From assembly GCF_002252525.1 (NCBI RefSeq), contig NZ_NNRM01000022.1:62001-126000 (forward strand): a DNA stretch of 64,000 nucleotides, in the 5' to 3' direction. The translations under genes were made by a program, and so were the position numbers. Below the pieces are notes generated by a model. It was not told the origin of the DNA, did not search any database, and saw nothing but the letters and a program-made list of their open reading frames with translations. Origin of the DNA: Brucella pseudogrignonensis. GTDB taxonomy: Bacteria > Pseudomonadota > Alphaproteobacteria > Rhizobiales > Rhizobiaceae. This document shows positions 9,189-17,745 of this stretch, in pieces. Position 1 is the stretch's first letter. The number at the start of each line of letters is the position of its first letter.

Positions 9189-9298
9189 GGTTCGGTCTGC
9201 CCGTAAATGCTGTGCTCAAGAATGCTTGCTTGTTCCAGAAACGGAATCAGGGCGAACACGGATGTTCACCCTTCAATACCGTCAGCTTGCGTGGCTGT

Positions 9299-9580
9299 TC
9301 AGCCCTTCTTGGCTGCGACCAGCTCGTCAATCTTGGCGCAGAGGTTCTTCAGAACGAAGTATTCTTCGGTCGGAGCCTTGCCTTCGTTAACTTCCTGCGT
9401 CCACTGTTCCAGCGGAATCTTGATGCCGAAAGCTTTGTCGATAGCGAATACGATGTCGAGGAAGTCGAGGCTGTCAATGCCAAGATCGTCGATGGTATGG
9501 CTATCCGGCGTGATGGTGTCACGGTCGATTTCGCTGGTTTCGGCGATGATGTCGGCGACTTTGTCAAAAGTAGAGGACAA
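9299..9580 (-). CDS. acpXL: Specialised acyl carrier protein for VLCFA of lipid A
   Basis: A 93-residue acidic ACP with the phosphopantetheine site Ser37 in [17 protein letters not shown]. The extended C-terminal half ([13 protein letters not shown] to [12 protein letters not shown]) distinguishes AcpXL from the ordinary 78-residue AcpP. It carries the growing 27-hydroxyoctacosanoyl chain. The start codon is TTG (9578-9580), preceded by AAAGGAA about 9 bases upstream. It is the first gene of the cluster, with ~200 bp upstream for a promoter. Confidence 0.95.
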   Translation of the reverse strand: MSSTFDKVADIIAETSEIDRDTITPDSHTIDDLGIDSLDFLDIVFAIDKAFGIKIPLEQWTQEVNEGKAPTEEYFVLKNLCAKIDELVAAKKG

Positions 9581-9783
9581 GTTTCGATTCCTTTATTCTT
9601 GGCGATGCCTCAACAGGCATGCGTCTGAGTATCTGCGCGTGTCTAGCGTGTTTCCGGCGATAGGGAAAGTCATATTGCTTTCACAATAGCCAGAGCGTTA
9701 ATTGCGCATATAAGGTGCCTGCTAGGCTAAGCGCAACATAAAGCGAATTACAAATTTTTGAAATATTGTTGGAAAAGAGTTGT

Positions 9784-10542
9784 TCACGGTTCGCTTCTTA
9801 CGCGCTTTATGAAGTACCAAAGCCCGACCGCAGTACAGGCAAGCATCACAATCGCGAGCGCATATTGTACCGGTCCATTGCCGGAAGCGATGGCTGCGAG
9901 ACCTGATGCCGCACTTCCCAGAGTTCCCAGTGCTTCAGGGTGTTTAAGCACAGTCTTAACCGCCGTATCGCATTGCTTTGCTTTGGGTGAAGCATTGGCA
10001 TTCGGTTTGGCAAGTTCTGTCACAGTTGGTTTCGCTGCCAGCATCAATGCGCGTGACCGAACCCGTTCAACCCGGGCCAGCCAGCCTGCGCCAAATGTCG
10101 AAGCTGTGGACAATCCTTTAAGCCAGGCGGCGCGAGCATCGCAAAGCGCATTGATAACCGCCTCGGGAGAGCGGCCGGAAAGGGCGGAAATCGTTTTGAC
10201 GCCGATGACCCCATCCTGGGGCATGTTGAGGGTGGCCTGCAATGTTTTGGCAGCTCTTCCGGGGCCGGAGTTCACAGCAAAGTCGAACACAGCATAATCA
10301 ATACCTGACGGAAGACTGTCACCGTCGATCTTGTTCCAGAATTGCTGTTGGTAGATTTTCGTTGCGGTTGAGCTTGAAAGGCTCTTCACGTCGGCAGCCG
10401 AAACTGTATGGCCTTCCCATGCGGAAAGTGTAGACAGAGTAATTCCCATATTCGTGGCGCCGCCGGGATCGCGAGGATTGTCAACATAGCCACCTTCTTC
10501 ACTAAAAATATAGGGTATAACTTTTTGGAAATTTTCCTTCAT
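9784..10542 (-). CDS. sagA: GH108 muramidase with C-terminal membrane anchor (SagA-like)
   Basis: A 252-residue protein with a glycoside hydrolase 108 domain at residues ~8-95 (catalytic Glu16 in SEEGGYVDNPRDPGG) followed by a peptidoglycan-binding 3 domain (~95-180, DGVIGVKTISAL). A linker and one C-terminal membrane helix (~222-247) end in basic residues. There is no N-terminal signal peptide. Brucella abortus SagA is a lysozyme-like protein of this family implicated in early intracellular replication; TtsA of Salmonella is a distant relative used in toxin export. The symbol rests on family and genus rather than direct comparison. Its upstream region is AT-rich compared with neighbours. Confidence 0.8.
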   Translation of the reverse strand: MKENFQKVIPYIFSEEGGYVDNPRDPGGATNMGITLSTLSAWEGHTVSAADVKSLSSSTATKIYQQQFWNKIDGDSLPSGIDYAVFDFAVNSGPGRAAKTLQATLNMPQDGVIGVKTISALSGRSPEAVINALCDARAAWLKGLSTASTFGAGWLARVERVRSRALMLAAKPTVTELAKPNANASPKAKQCDTAVKTVLKHPEALGTLGSAASGLAAIASGNGPVQYALAIVMLACTAVGLWYFIKRVRSEP

Positions 10543-10919
10543 TGCTAAAATTCCTAATTTATATTATGAAGATAAAGTAAGTATTGTTAATATGGTTAGT
10601 TTAAACTATCATGTGACGGAATAATATTTATTTGTTTCTGTATTACCGAATAAAATTGGATCCTAGTTTGGTTCGAGCTAAGCGGGTATCGATAAGATTA
10701 TTCTTCAAATAGAGATGGTTAAGCCGGAGTGGCGATTGAATTTTTTCAAGGCGTGGATAGCGCCAGCATCTTGAGACGCCCTTGGTATAACGCGCTGATT
10801 TGATGCACTCAGATCAAAATGCATTCCAAGGGGCAGTGTTGCTGCGAATGCCTCTTGCGCAGGTTCAAATGATACGGCTTGATGCGGCTCTCATAAATGC
10901 ATCAAAACGGGCGAACAAA
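10543..10919. other. AT-rich intergenic region with repeat fragments
   Basis: This lies between the divergent muramidase and aldose epimerase genes. The first ~150 bp are clearly AT-rich. A GGGTATCGATAAGATTAT fragment (10684-10701) and a degraded copy of repeat module D (10788-10832) follow. Several in-frame ATG/TTG codons for the epimerase fall inside or just after the repeat, so the true start is unlikely to be here. Confidence 0.55.
10788..10832. repeat. Degraded copy of repeat module D
   Basis: The core CGCTGATTTGATGCACTCAG and the following AGATCAAAATGC match module D at 17002-17044 (GCTGATTTGCTTCATTCAG...), with the closing arm decayed. It overlaps the longest possible 5' end of the epimerase frame. 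Confidence 0.55.
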
Positions 10920-11936
10920 GTGACATCGGAAATTTTCGGATATGCACCGGACGGGCAGGCGGTTCATCGGCTTACGATCGCAAACGGTCCACTTGAAGCA
11001 AAAATCATTACATGGGGCGCATCCATACAGGATCTCCGCATGGAAGGGCATGATGCTCCTTTGGTCATAGGTTATCGTGACTTTGCGGATTACCCGGCGC
11101 ATTCGCCCCATTTAGGCTCGATTGCCGGCCGTTTTTCCAACCGCATCCGCAATGCGCGCTTTGTGCTCGACGGAAAGGTCTATGAGGTAGAGCCGAATTT
11201 TCAGGGAATCCACAATCTGCATGGCGGCAGCAAAGGTCTCGGAAATCGTGTCTGGAAAATCACCGGCTCAGGTGCTGATTTCGTGACACTTGCGACGCTT
11301 GCGGCCGATGGAGAGATGGGTTTTCCGGGTAATCTCAACGTGAGCTGCACTTATATGCTCAACGCAAAAGGCACATTGATTGTGCGTTTGGAAGCAGTGA
11401 CCGATAAGCCAACAGTCTGCAATCTATTGCATCATAGCTATTTCAACCTCGACGACGGCGGCGAAGGCGATATTCTCGATCACCAGCTCAAGATTGAGGC
11501 TGATGCCTATATGCCGGTCGATGAGGCACTGATTCCTGATGGGCGTGTTTTGCCAGTCAAAGGAACGGCTTATGATTTCCGGGATTTCCGCCCTATCCGT
11601 TTCGAAGAGGACGGCAAACAGGTCGAGTATGACAGCAATTTCTGCATGACGGCTGCGCGCGGCCCGTTACGGCCATGCGCTTCCGTTAAAGGAGCTCGCT
11701 CAGGGATTAGGCTTGATATCGAGACGACAGAACCCGGTGTTCAGTTCTACGCGGGCAATACGATGGCGAATGATTGCATTGGCCTGACCGGAAAGCCTTA
11801 CGGCAAACATGCAGGTTTTTGCCTTGAGCCGCAGGTCTGGCCCGGTTCTCTCGAATATCCATACGTGCCGCAGGCAATTCTCCGTCCGGGCGAAGTTTAC
11901 GCCCAGACAAGCCATTTCACTTTTTCGCGGGATTAA
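10920..11936 (+). CDS. Aldose 1-epimerase (galactose mutarotase family)
   Basis: The enzyme interconverts alpha and beta anomers of hexoses. The 338-residue product shows GASIQDLRMEG, the AGRFSNRI substrate segment, LHGGSKGLGNRVW, catalytic-His candidates in LLHHSYFNLDD and the C-terminal GFCLEPQVWP (Glu base). GTG 10920 (MTSEIFGYAPDGQ) gives the usual family length. The frame is open back to TTG 10800, but that stretch lies in a degraded repeat, so an upstream start is less likely. The Shine-Dalgarno at 10920 is weak. It ends 1 bp from the stop of the convergent kinase pseudogene. Confidence 0.85.
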   Translation: MTSEIFGYAPDGQAVHRLTIANGPLEAKIITWGASIQDLRMEGHDAPLVIGYRDFADYPAHSPHLGSIAGRFSNRIRNARFVLDGKVYEVEPNFQGIHNLHGGSKGLGNRVWKITGSGADFVTLATLAADGEMGFPGNLNVSCTYMLNAKGTLIVRLEAVTDKPTVCNLLHHSYFNLDDGGEGDILDHQLKIEADAYMPVDEALIPDGRVLPVKGTAYDFRDFRPIRFEEDGKQVEYDSNFCMTAARGPLRPCASVKGARSGIRLDIETTEPGVQFYAGNTMANDCIGLTGKPYGKHAGFCLEPQVWPGSLEYPYVPQAILRPGEVYAQTSHFTFSRD

Positions 11937-11937
11937 A

Positions 11938-12855
11938 TCACGCTGAATAAGCGGCGCGCGCTGTTTCCATGGGAGCAAGCGCGCCGCGGATTTCAACGAC
12001 CCGAGCCGCAACTGCGTGGGCTTTGTGGGCAGCATCGACAGGTGACAGGCCTTCGAGGCGTGCAGCAAGATAACCGCCGTTAAAGCTGTCGCCAGCGCCT
12101 GTCGTATCAACGGCATTGGCTTTCACCGACGGAACAAGCGTTTGTCTGCCATCGGCAATGATGAGCGCAGGTTCGGTGCCGTCTTTGACCACGATTTCCT
12201 TCACACCCAATCCGATCAACCGATCAGCGCAGGCTTGAGCGGTTTCATCGCCAAATAGTGCCTGTTCGTCGGGGAAGGTCGGCAGGGCAATATCCGCGAT
12301 CTTCATTGCTTCGCTGATGATCTTTTTTGCTTCTTCCCGATCCGGCCAAAGCTGGTGGCGGAAATTGGGATCGAAAGCAATAAGCGCGCCTTCCGCGCGG
12401 CATTCGCGCAGGGTCTCAAAAAGCGTTTCCCGGTGTTCTGCAAACACAATTGCTACCGAAATGCCGGAGAAATAAATCATGTCGCGCCCGGCAAGGCTGG
12501 CCTTCAGCGCCTGACGGTCGCTTGCAAGGCGCTTTGCAGCGGCATCGCTACGCCAATAGGTAAATGAGCGCTCCGCACCATTGAGTGTGATCGCATAAAG
12601 CCCGGGGTGTACGCCCTGAATGACCGGGCTTTGCGCAATGCCAATGCCATTGGAAGCAAGGAATGCCCGTTGCTTCTGCGAGAAATCGTCCTCACCGAAG
12701 GCACTGACTTAGTCCACGGGGTATGATTGCTCGGTCAGAGCGCGCATGTACCAGGCCGTATTCAGCGTGTCGCCGGCATATCCCATGCGCCATTGATCGC
12801 CATCATTGCCTGAAAGCTCGATCATGCACTCACCGATCGACGCAAAACCACCCAT
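11938..12855 (-). pseudogene. kdgK: 2-keto-3-deoxygluconate kinase (PfkB family), interrupted by one stop codon
   Basis: Read from ATG 12855 (preceded by GGAGATGACT), the frame gives a full-length ~305-residue PfkB sugar kinase: MGGFASIGECMIEL and MGYAGDTLNTAWYMRAL at the N-terminus, and the VDTTGAGDSFNGGYLAARL catalytic loop at the C-terminus. A TAA at 12709-12711 (codon 49) sits where SYPVD-x-VSAFGEDD expects a Tyr. There is no frameshift. The family phosphorylates 2-keto-3-deoxygluconate to KDPG. Either the gene has recently died or the stop is a sequence error; restart at an internal ATG (12480) would lose the substrate-binding half. Confidence 0.85.
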
Positions 12856-12985
12856 AGTCATCTCCTCATTTTTAACCGGACGTAGGCCTATACCAATTTG
12901 CCGTGATGTAAAATCCCGATGTCATCTACCCTTTATCGACTTGCCACATTCCGCGTGTAAGCATCGCGCCAAAAGAGGAATCACT

Positions 12986-13717
12986 ATGCGTTACGCGATT
13001 TATTTCACGCCGCCGTCGGGCGATGCGCTTCTTAAAGTGGCTGCAAACTGGCTTGGGCGCAGCGCGTTTAGCGGTGAGGCGGTAAAGGTTCCGGCGATTC
13101 GCACTCTCGCCGCAGAAGATGTCGCAGCATTGACCGAAGAGCCGCGTCGTTATGGTTTTCATGGGACGCTGAAAGCGCCTTTCCGGCTGGATGAGGCATA
13201 TCAGGAGAGCGATCTGCTTTCGGCGCTGATGTATTTTGCGTCATCAAGCGCACCGTTTGTTATCCCGCGTTTGAAACTGCAGGGCATTGGCCCGTTCTTC
13301 GCACTTGTGCCTGAAGAACCGGTTGCAGAGCTCAATCAGCTCGCCAATGACATCGTAGTGTCATTTGATCGTTTTCGTGCGCCTTTGCGTGACGCGGAAA
13401 TCGCCAAGCGCCGTCCAGAGCGTCTCAGCGAAGCGCAGCTGCAGAATCTTGACCGTTGGGGCTACCCTTATGTGTTCGACGAGTTCCGCTTTCATATGAC
13501 GCTCACCGGTCCGGTGGATGAGAAGCAGCGCTCACAGGTGGAGCGCACGCTCGACGATTTTTTTGCACCCGTGCTGGAGGATCAGGTCGAGGTAGCCAAT
13601 GTGGCTTTGTTCGTTGAACCAGAAAAAGGTGCACCGTTTGAGATTCATTCGCTGCATCCGCTGACGGGTGGTAATAAGGTGTCGAAACGGTCTTCACGGG
13701 CCGTGGGGAGGCCTTGA
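12986..13717 (+). CDS. DUF1045 protein, 2H-phosphoesterase-like, phosphonate-linked
   Basis: A 243-residue protein beginning MRYAIYFTPPSGD after a good AGAGGAA. It carries two HxT motifs, HGTLKAP (~residue 53) and HMTLTGP (~170), the hallmark of the 2H phosphoesterase superfamily. DUF1045 genes usually occur in C-P lyase clusters, and here the gene ends 3 bp before phnM. A role on a cyclic or phosphorylated ribose intermediate of phosphonate breakdown is inferred, not shown. Confidence 0.82.
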   Translation: MRYAIYFTPPSGDALLKVAANWLGRSAFSGEAVKVPAIRTLAAEDVAALTEEPRRYGFHGTLKAPFRLDEAYQESDLLSALMYFASSSAPFVIPRLKLQGIGPFFALVPEEPVAELNQLANDIVVSFDRFRAPLRDAEIAKRRPERLSEAQLQNLDRWGYPYVFDEFRFHMTLTGPVDEKQRSQVERTLDDFFAPVLEDQVEVANVALFVEPEKGAPFEIHSLHPLTGGNKVSKRSSRAVGRP

Positions 13718-13720
13718 AGA

Positions 13721-14860
13721 ATGACGACGGAAACAGTTCTTAAAAATGCAAATATCGTGTTGCCTGATGAAGTTATCAGCGGCACCGTTAAAATCGTTGA
13801 TGGCATTATTGTCGACATCACGTCTGGTTCGTCCGTATCTGGCGAAGATATGGAAGGCGATTATCTGACACCCGGTCTGGTGGAATTGCACACCGACCAT
13901 TTGGAAGGCCATTATGCACCGCGCCCGAAGGTGCGTTGGAACCCGATTGCAGCAGTTCAGGCCCACGATGCTCAGATTGCAGCTTCCGGTATTACGACCG
14001 TGTTCGATGCATTACGGATCGGCTTTGATCAGGAAGCGCAGACGGGCATCGATGATATGCGCAAGCTATCTTCGGCAATTGCTGAAGGTCGGGAAGCGGG
14101 GCGCTTGCGTGCGGATCATTTTCTGCATTTGCGCTGCGAGGTTTCAGCGCCTGATTGTTTGAGCGCATTCGAGCGCTTTGGCGTTCACCCGCTGGTAAAG
14201 CTTGTGTCGCTGATGGATCATGCACCCGGACAACGCCAGTTCACGGATATCGAGACCTACAAATCTTACTATATGAGCAAGCTCAAGGTCTCGGAAGAAG
14301 AGTTCATTCGCTATTGCGAAAAGCGCATGGGGCTATCGCAGCAATATTCGGCTTCGACGCGCAAAGCGATTGCCAATGCCTGCACGGAACGTGGCATTGT
14401 CCTTGCCAGCCATGACGATGCAACAGTGGATCATGTTGCAGAAGCAACGGAGCAGGGCATTCGCGTGGCCGAGTTTCCGACCACGCATCTGGCCGCAAAG
14501 GCATCGAAAGAATCCGGGATGTCTGTTCTGATGGGCGCGCCAAACGTGGTGCGTGGCGGCTCGCATTCCGGCAATGTTTCGGCGCGAGAACTGGCCGAAG
14601 CGGGGCATCTCGACATCATTTCTTCGGATTATATCCCGGCAAGCATGATGCAATCGGCGTTTTTCATGGCTGACGTGATGGATGCAATCACGCTCCCACA
14701 AGCAATCAAATTCGTTTCAAGCAACCCTGCGAAGGCTGTTGGTCTTCAGGACCGAGGCGAAATTGCTATTGGTAAGCGTGGCGATCTGGTGCGTGTGCAG
14801 ATTGCCGAACATGTGCCGATCATCCGTACTGTTTGGCGTGAAGGACGGCGCGTGATCTAG
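13721..14860 (+). CDS. phnM: Alpha-D-ribose 1-methylphosphonate 5-triphosphate diphosphatase
   Basis: A 379-residue amidohydrolase-fold enzyme of the C-P lyase pathway that removes pyrophosphate from the ribose-triphosphate phosphonate. Visible blocks are DYLTPGLVELHTDHLEGHY (HxDH-type metal ligands), LRCEVSAPD, SLMDHAPGQRQF, LASHDDATVDHV and APNVVRGGSHSGN. The gene follows the DUF1045 gene directly. No phnG-L genes lie on either side in this window. The stop codon TAG is also the first bases of a repeat copy. Confidence 0.93.
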   Translation: MTTETVLKNANIVLPDEVISGTVKIVDGIIVDITSGSSVSGEDMEGDYLTPGLVELHTDHLEGHYAPRPKVRWNPIAAVQAHDAQIAASGITTVFDALRIGFDQEAQTGIDDMRKLSSAIAEGREAGRLRADHFLHLRCEVSAPDCLSAFERFGVHPLVKLVSLMDHAPGQRQFTDIETYKSYYMSKLKVSEEEFIRYCEKRMGLSQQYSASTRKAIANACTERGIVLASHDDATVDHVAEATEQGIRVAEFPTTHLAAKASKESGMSVLMGAPNVVRGGSHSGNVSARELAEAGHLDIISSDYIPASMMQSAFFMADVMDAITLPQAIKFVSSNPAKAVGLQDRGEIAIGKRGDLVRVQIAEHVPIIRTVWREGRRVI

Positions 14861-14963
14861 AGCGCATCCCGAAACGTGCGAAGCGGTTTTCGGAACAAGA
14901 TGCGCGTAAGAACAAATGGATAGAGCATTTCCAATGGTTCAATCAAAACAGGAAATGCTCTAG
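14858..14963. repeat. Composite intergenic repeat, modules A + B
   Basis: Module A (AGAGCGCATCCCGAAA ... GGTTTTCGG ... GATGCGCGT, 14858-14909) is followed by module B (14921-14963), a palindrome with arms TAGAGCATTTCC/GGAAATGCTCTA. The first base of the copy is the T of the phnM stop codon. Confidence 0.8.
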
Positions 14964-15022
14964 AGAGCCGTGCGCCCTGTTGGGCGCACAAAGGTCGCTC
15001 TTAAAGTGCCGTTCTCATCATA

Positions 15023-15697
15023 TCAAATAGTGGCGTCTGCCAGCGAAAGTATTCCTGTTTCAGCATCTACTGACAGCTTCAACTCTTTATAGCTGTTGAT
15101 GCTCTTATGCGATGTTTCTGGTGAATGCGGATGTGTGGCAGTCACAACAACGACGCGTGCGCCAGCAGTTTCGCCGGCAACAATGCCCGCAGGCGCATCT
15201 TCAAACACAAGACAATTGTGCGGATCGAAGCCAAGCCGCTTTGCGCCCAGCTGGAAGCATTCAGGGCTTGGCTTTCCGCGCTGAACATCTTCAGCGGAGA
15301 CGATTGTTTTTGGCATTGGAAGGCCAGCAGCCTGAAGACGACGGCGAGCCAGCTCGATTGGCGCAGAGGTTACGATTGCCCAGCGGTCTTCGGGTAGCGA
15401 GTTCAGGAAGTCCAGCACGCCTTCAATCGCGACGATACCATCAAGATCTGCCATTTCCGCATCAAGCAGGATTTTAGCTTCCGTATCTGGATCAAGATGT
15501 GGCAAGCCGAGCCGACGGACAGTATCGACCGCACGCACGCCATGAATTGTTGGAACAAATGTTACCGGATCAATGCCATGACGGATGGCCCATTGGCCCC
15601 AGACGCGCTCGGTTGCAGCAATAGAGCTAAGCACAGTGCCGTCCATATCAAACAGAAAGGCGTCGAACGGCTTATCGAAGGGGGACAGATCGGTCAA
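15023..15697 (-). CDS. HAD-family phosphatase (subfamily IA)
   Basis: A 224-residue HAD hydrolase. Motif I is FLFDMDGTV (nucleophile Asp17, Asp19), motif II is the Ser in IVTSAP, motif III is the Lys in RGKPSPECF, and motif IV is LVFEDAPAGI. The helical cap of ~70 residues follows motif I. The sequence is closest in style to sugar-phosphate phosphatases of the YqaB/GPP group. The substrate is not predictable. Confidence 0.88.
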   Translation of the reverse strand: MTDLSPFDKPFDAFLFDMDGTVLSSIAATERVWGQWAIRHGIDPVTFVPTIHGVRAVDTVRRLGLPHLDPDTEAKILLDAEMADLDGIVAIEGVLDFLNSLPEDRWAIVTSAPIELARRRLQAAGLPMPKTIVSAEDVQRGKPSPECFQLGAKRLGFDPHNCLVFEDAPAGIVAGETAGARVVVVTATHPHSPETSHKSINSYKELKLSVDAETGILSLADATI

Positions 15698-15987
15698 AAT
15701 AAGGTCCTCGGAATTTCATGCCAATTGTGGGCCAAGAATCGGGTGGGTTTGTTCGTCAGAGATCATAATGCGGAAATGCGAGCAAAGTCACAGTATTCGA
15801 CGGATGAATCGCGTTTGTCATAGCGTGAGTATGAAAAATCAGATGCGCCACCTATATTGAGAGTGCTGGATCTGGCGACAAAACTTGATCATTTGCCATC
15901 TTTGTGGCTTTTTGCGCCACCTGACACCACCTCTAAAAGACGAGAACGAATAGCGGCGTGAATCGCATTCTCAGGATTGTTGTTTAA

Positions 15988-17001
15988 ATGACTGAAATAA
16001 CAGATAAAAATCGCAATTATCCGGACTATCGGTTTTCGGTCGCGCCCATGCTCGACTGGTCGGACAGGCATTGTCGCTATTTTCATCGCCTGTTTTCCAA
16101 ACATGCGCTGCTTTATACGGAAATGGTTGTGGCTGACGCCGCGATCCACGGCCCGCGCGACCGTCTCATGGGGTTTGACAATACAGAACATCCTATTGCT
16201 TTGCAGCTCGGTGGCTCTGATCCCGTAAAATTGCAGGAAGCGGCACGCATCGGCGAAGGTTTCGGTTACGATGAAATCAATCTGAATGTCGGATGTCCGT
16301 CTGATCGCGTTCAATCGGGAACGTTCGGCGCCTGCCTGATGCAGACACCTGATGTCGTTGCGCGTTGCGTTGCGGCGATGAAAGAGGTTGTTTCTGTGCC
16401 GGTCACAGTGAAATGCCGGATTGGCGTTGATGACCAGGATCCAGAATCTGCACTTGATGCCGTTGCAGATCAGGTGCTTCAAGCGGGCGCAGATGCGCTT
16501 TGGGTTCATGCCCGCAAAGCATGGCTGAAAGGCCTGTCACCGAAAGAAAACCGCGATATTCCGCCACTTGATTATGACCGTGTTTATCGCCTCAAGCAGC
16601 GTCTCAATACGCCGTTTGTGGGCATCAATGGCGGTATAGGCACGCTGGAAGAAGCTGCTTTGCATCTCAACCATGTAGATGGCGTCATGTTGGGGCGTGC
16701 CGCTTATCATAATCCGGCGCTTCTGGCTGACGTTGACCAGCTCATCTATGGTAGCGCCGAAAAGCCGAAAGACATCGCGGAAGTTATTGAAGCCATGTGC
16801 GAATATGTCGACCGGCATATTGCCGATGGAGGCAGGCTTTCACATATAGGTCGCCATATGGTTGGCCTGTTCATGGGGCAACCCGGTGCACGTCGTTGGC
16901 GCCAAATATTATCGACCGATGCGACCAAACCCGGTGCAAACAGCGATGTGTTGCGTCAGGCTTATGCGTCCGTCATCGAAGCGTGCAACGAAGCAGCCTG
17001 A
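15988..17001 (+). CDS. dusA: tRNA-dihydrouridine(20/20a) synthase
   Basis: A 337-residue FMN enzyme reducing U20/U20a in the tRNA D-loop. The barrel shows SVAPMLDWSDRHCR, LYTEMVVADA, ALQLGGSDP, catalytic Cys103 in LNVGCPSDRVQSG, VTVKCRIGVDD, WVHARKAWLKGLSPKENR and GINGGI. HARKAWLKGLSPKENR is characteristic of DusA. The stop is followed one base later by a palindromic repeat that reaches the stop of the convergent protease gene. Confidence 0.96.
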   Translation: MTEITDKNRNYPDYRFSVAPMLDWSDRHCRYFHRLFSKHALLYTEMVVADAAIHGPRDRLMGFDNTEHPIALQLGGSDPVKLQEAARIGEGFGYDEINLNVGCPSDRVQSGTFGACLMQTPDVVARCVAAMKEVVSVPVTVKCRIGVDDQDPESALDAVADQVLQAGADALWVHARKAWLKGLSPKENRDIPPLDYDRVYRLKQRLNTPFVGINGGIGTLEEAALHLNHVDGVMLGRAAYHNPALLADVDQLIYGSAEKPKDIAEVIEAMCEYVDRHIADGGRLSHIGRHMVGLFMGQPGARRWRQILSTDATKPGANSDVLRQAYASVIEACNEAA

Positions 17002-17044
17002 TTAGAGCGCTGATTTGCTTCATTCAGATCGAAACGCGCTCTAA
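17002..17044. repeat. Repeat module D between convergent genes
   Basis: A 43-bp palindrome with arms TTAGAGCGC/GCGCTCTAA and internal CTGATTTG/CAGATCG. It exactly fills the space between dusA and the convergent protease gene, and supplies that gene's stop codon (TAG on the minus strand, 17041-17043). It could act as a shared terminator. Confidence 0.75.
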
Positions 17045-17745
17045 TCCATCATGATCAGCTGGTCGCCGCGAACGCTGAAACCACCAAGGGTCTGAAGGAA
17101 GTTCATGCCGAGCAGGCTGCCGGTCATTAGACCTTCCTGTGTCACCATCGCTCGAATATCGTGCCGCTGAATGTCGCCGATCTGTAGGGTCGCGATTGTG
17201 ATGCTGGCTGCAGTCGCTCTGCCGTTAGCCGTATTGATCGGCACATTATAGGCAAGGGACGATGTGTCGATACCTGCCCGCTCGGCATCTTCCTTGGAAA
17301 GCACCACTGACGATGCGCCCGTATCGACAAGGAAATGCACACGGGCATCGTTGACGCGACCATTGACTTCAAAATGACCGCTAGCCGATTTTGCCAGCGT
17401 GACTGTCAGTGATCCATCAGATGCACGACCAGAAATCGGGCTGCCTGGAATAAGGCCAGCTGTTATGCGACTTCCAACGTCCTGAAGCTCATAGCGATAT
17501 TGATAGGCTGCAACGAGACCGAGAATAATGACAGCCCAAACAGCCATGTTGCGCACGAAGTCGGTAAGTTTGATACCGGAGCCGAGCAGACCAGCTGCAA
17601 GCACAACGCCCCATATGCCCATATAGGCGGCTTGACCGAAGGCGTCATTGGCAATGCCAAGCGTTGTGCCGCTGTCATTATTGGCCATCAGTAGCAAAAT
17701 AACGACTGCAATGGCTGCAATCACAATCCAGAACAAACGCCCCAT
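17041..17745 (-). CDS. Membrane-anchored retropepsin-like aspartic protease (TIGR02281 type)
   Basis: The 234-residue protein has hydrophobic segments at ~4-20, 38-57 and 66-81, then a single clan AA aspartic-protease domain with Asp141 in VHFLVDTGASSVVLS and the later GSLLGMNFLQTLGGF block. Such proteins need to dimerise to form an active site. The start ATG overlaps the stop of the DUF1289 gene (TGATG), implying translational coupling. The substrate is unknown. Confidence 0.85.
   Translation of the reverse strand: MGRLFWIVIAAIAVVILLLMANNDSGTTLGIANDAFGQAAYMGIWGVVLAAGLLGSGIKLTDFVRNMAVWAVIILGLVAAYQYRYELQDVGSRITAGLIPGSPISGRASDGSLTVTLAKSASGHFEVNGRVNDARVHFLVDTGASSVVLSKEDAERAGIDTSSLAYNVPINTANGRATAASITIATLQIGDIQRHDIRAMVTQEGLMTGSLLGMNFLQTLGGFSVRGDQLIMMD

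Noticed and set aside
12504-12704. Apparent frameshift in the kdgK locus suggested by a different open frame
   Set aside because: Codon-by-codon reading shows the N- and C-terminal halves share one frame; only the TAA at 12709-12711 interrupts it.
14969-14989. Hairpin GTGCGCCC/GGGCGCAC as terminator
   Set aside because: A good stem, but no T-tract on either strand; it may be part of the adjacent repeat.
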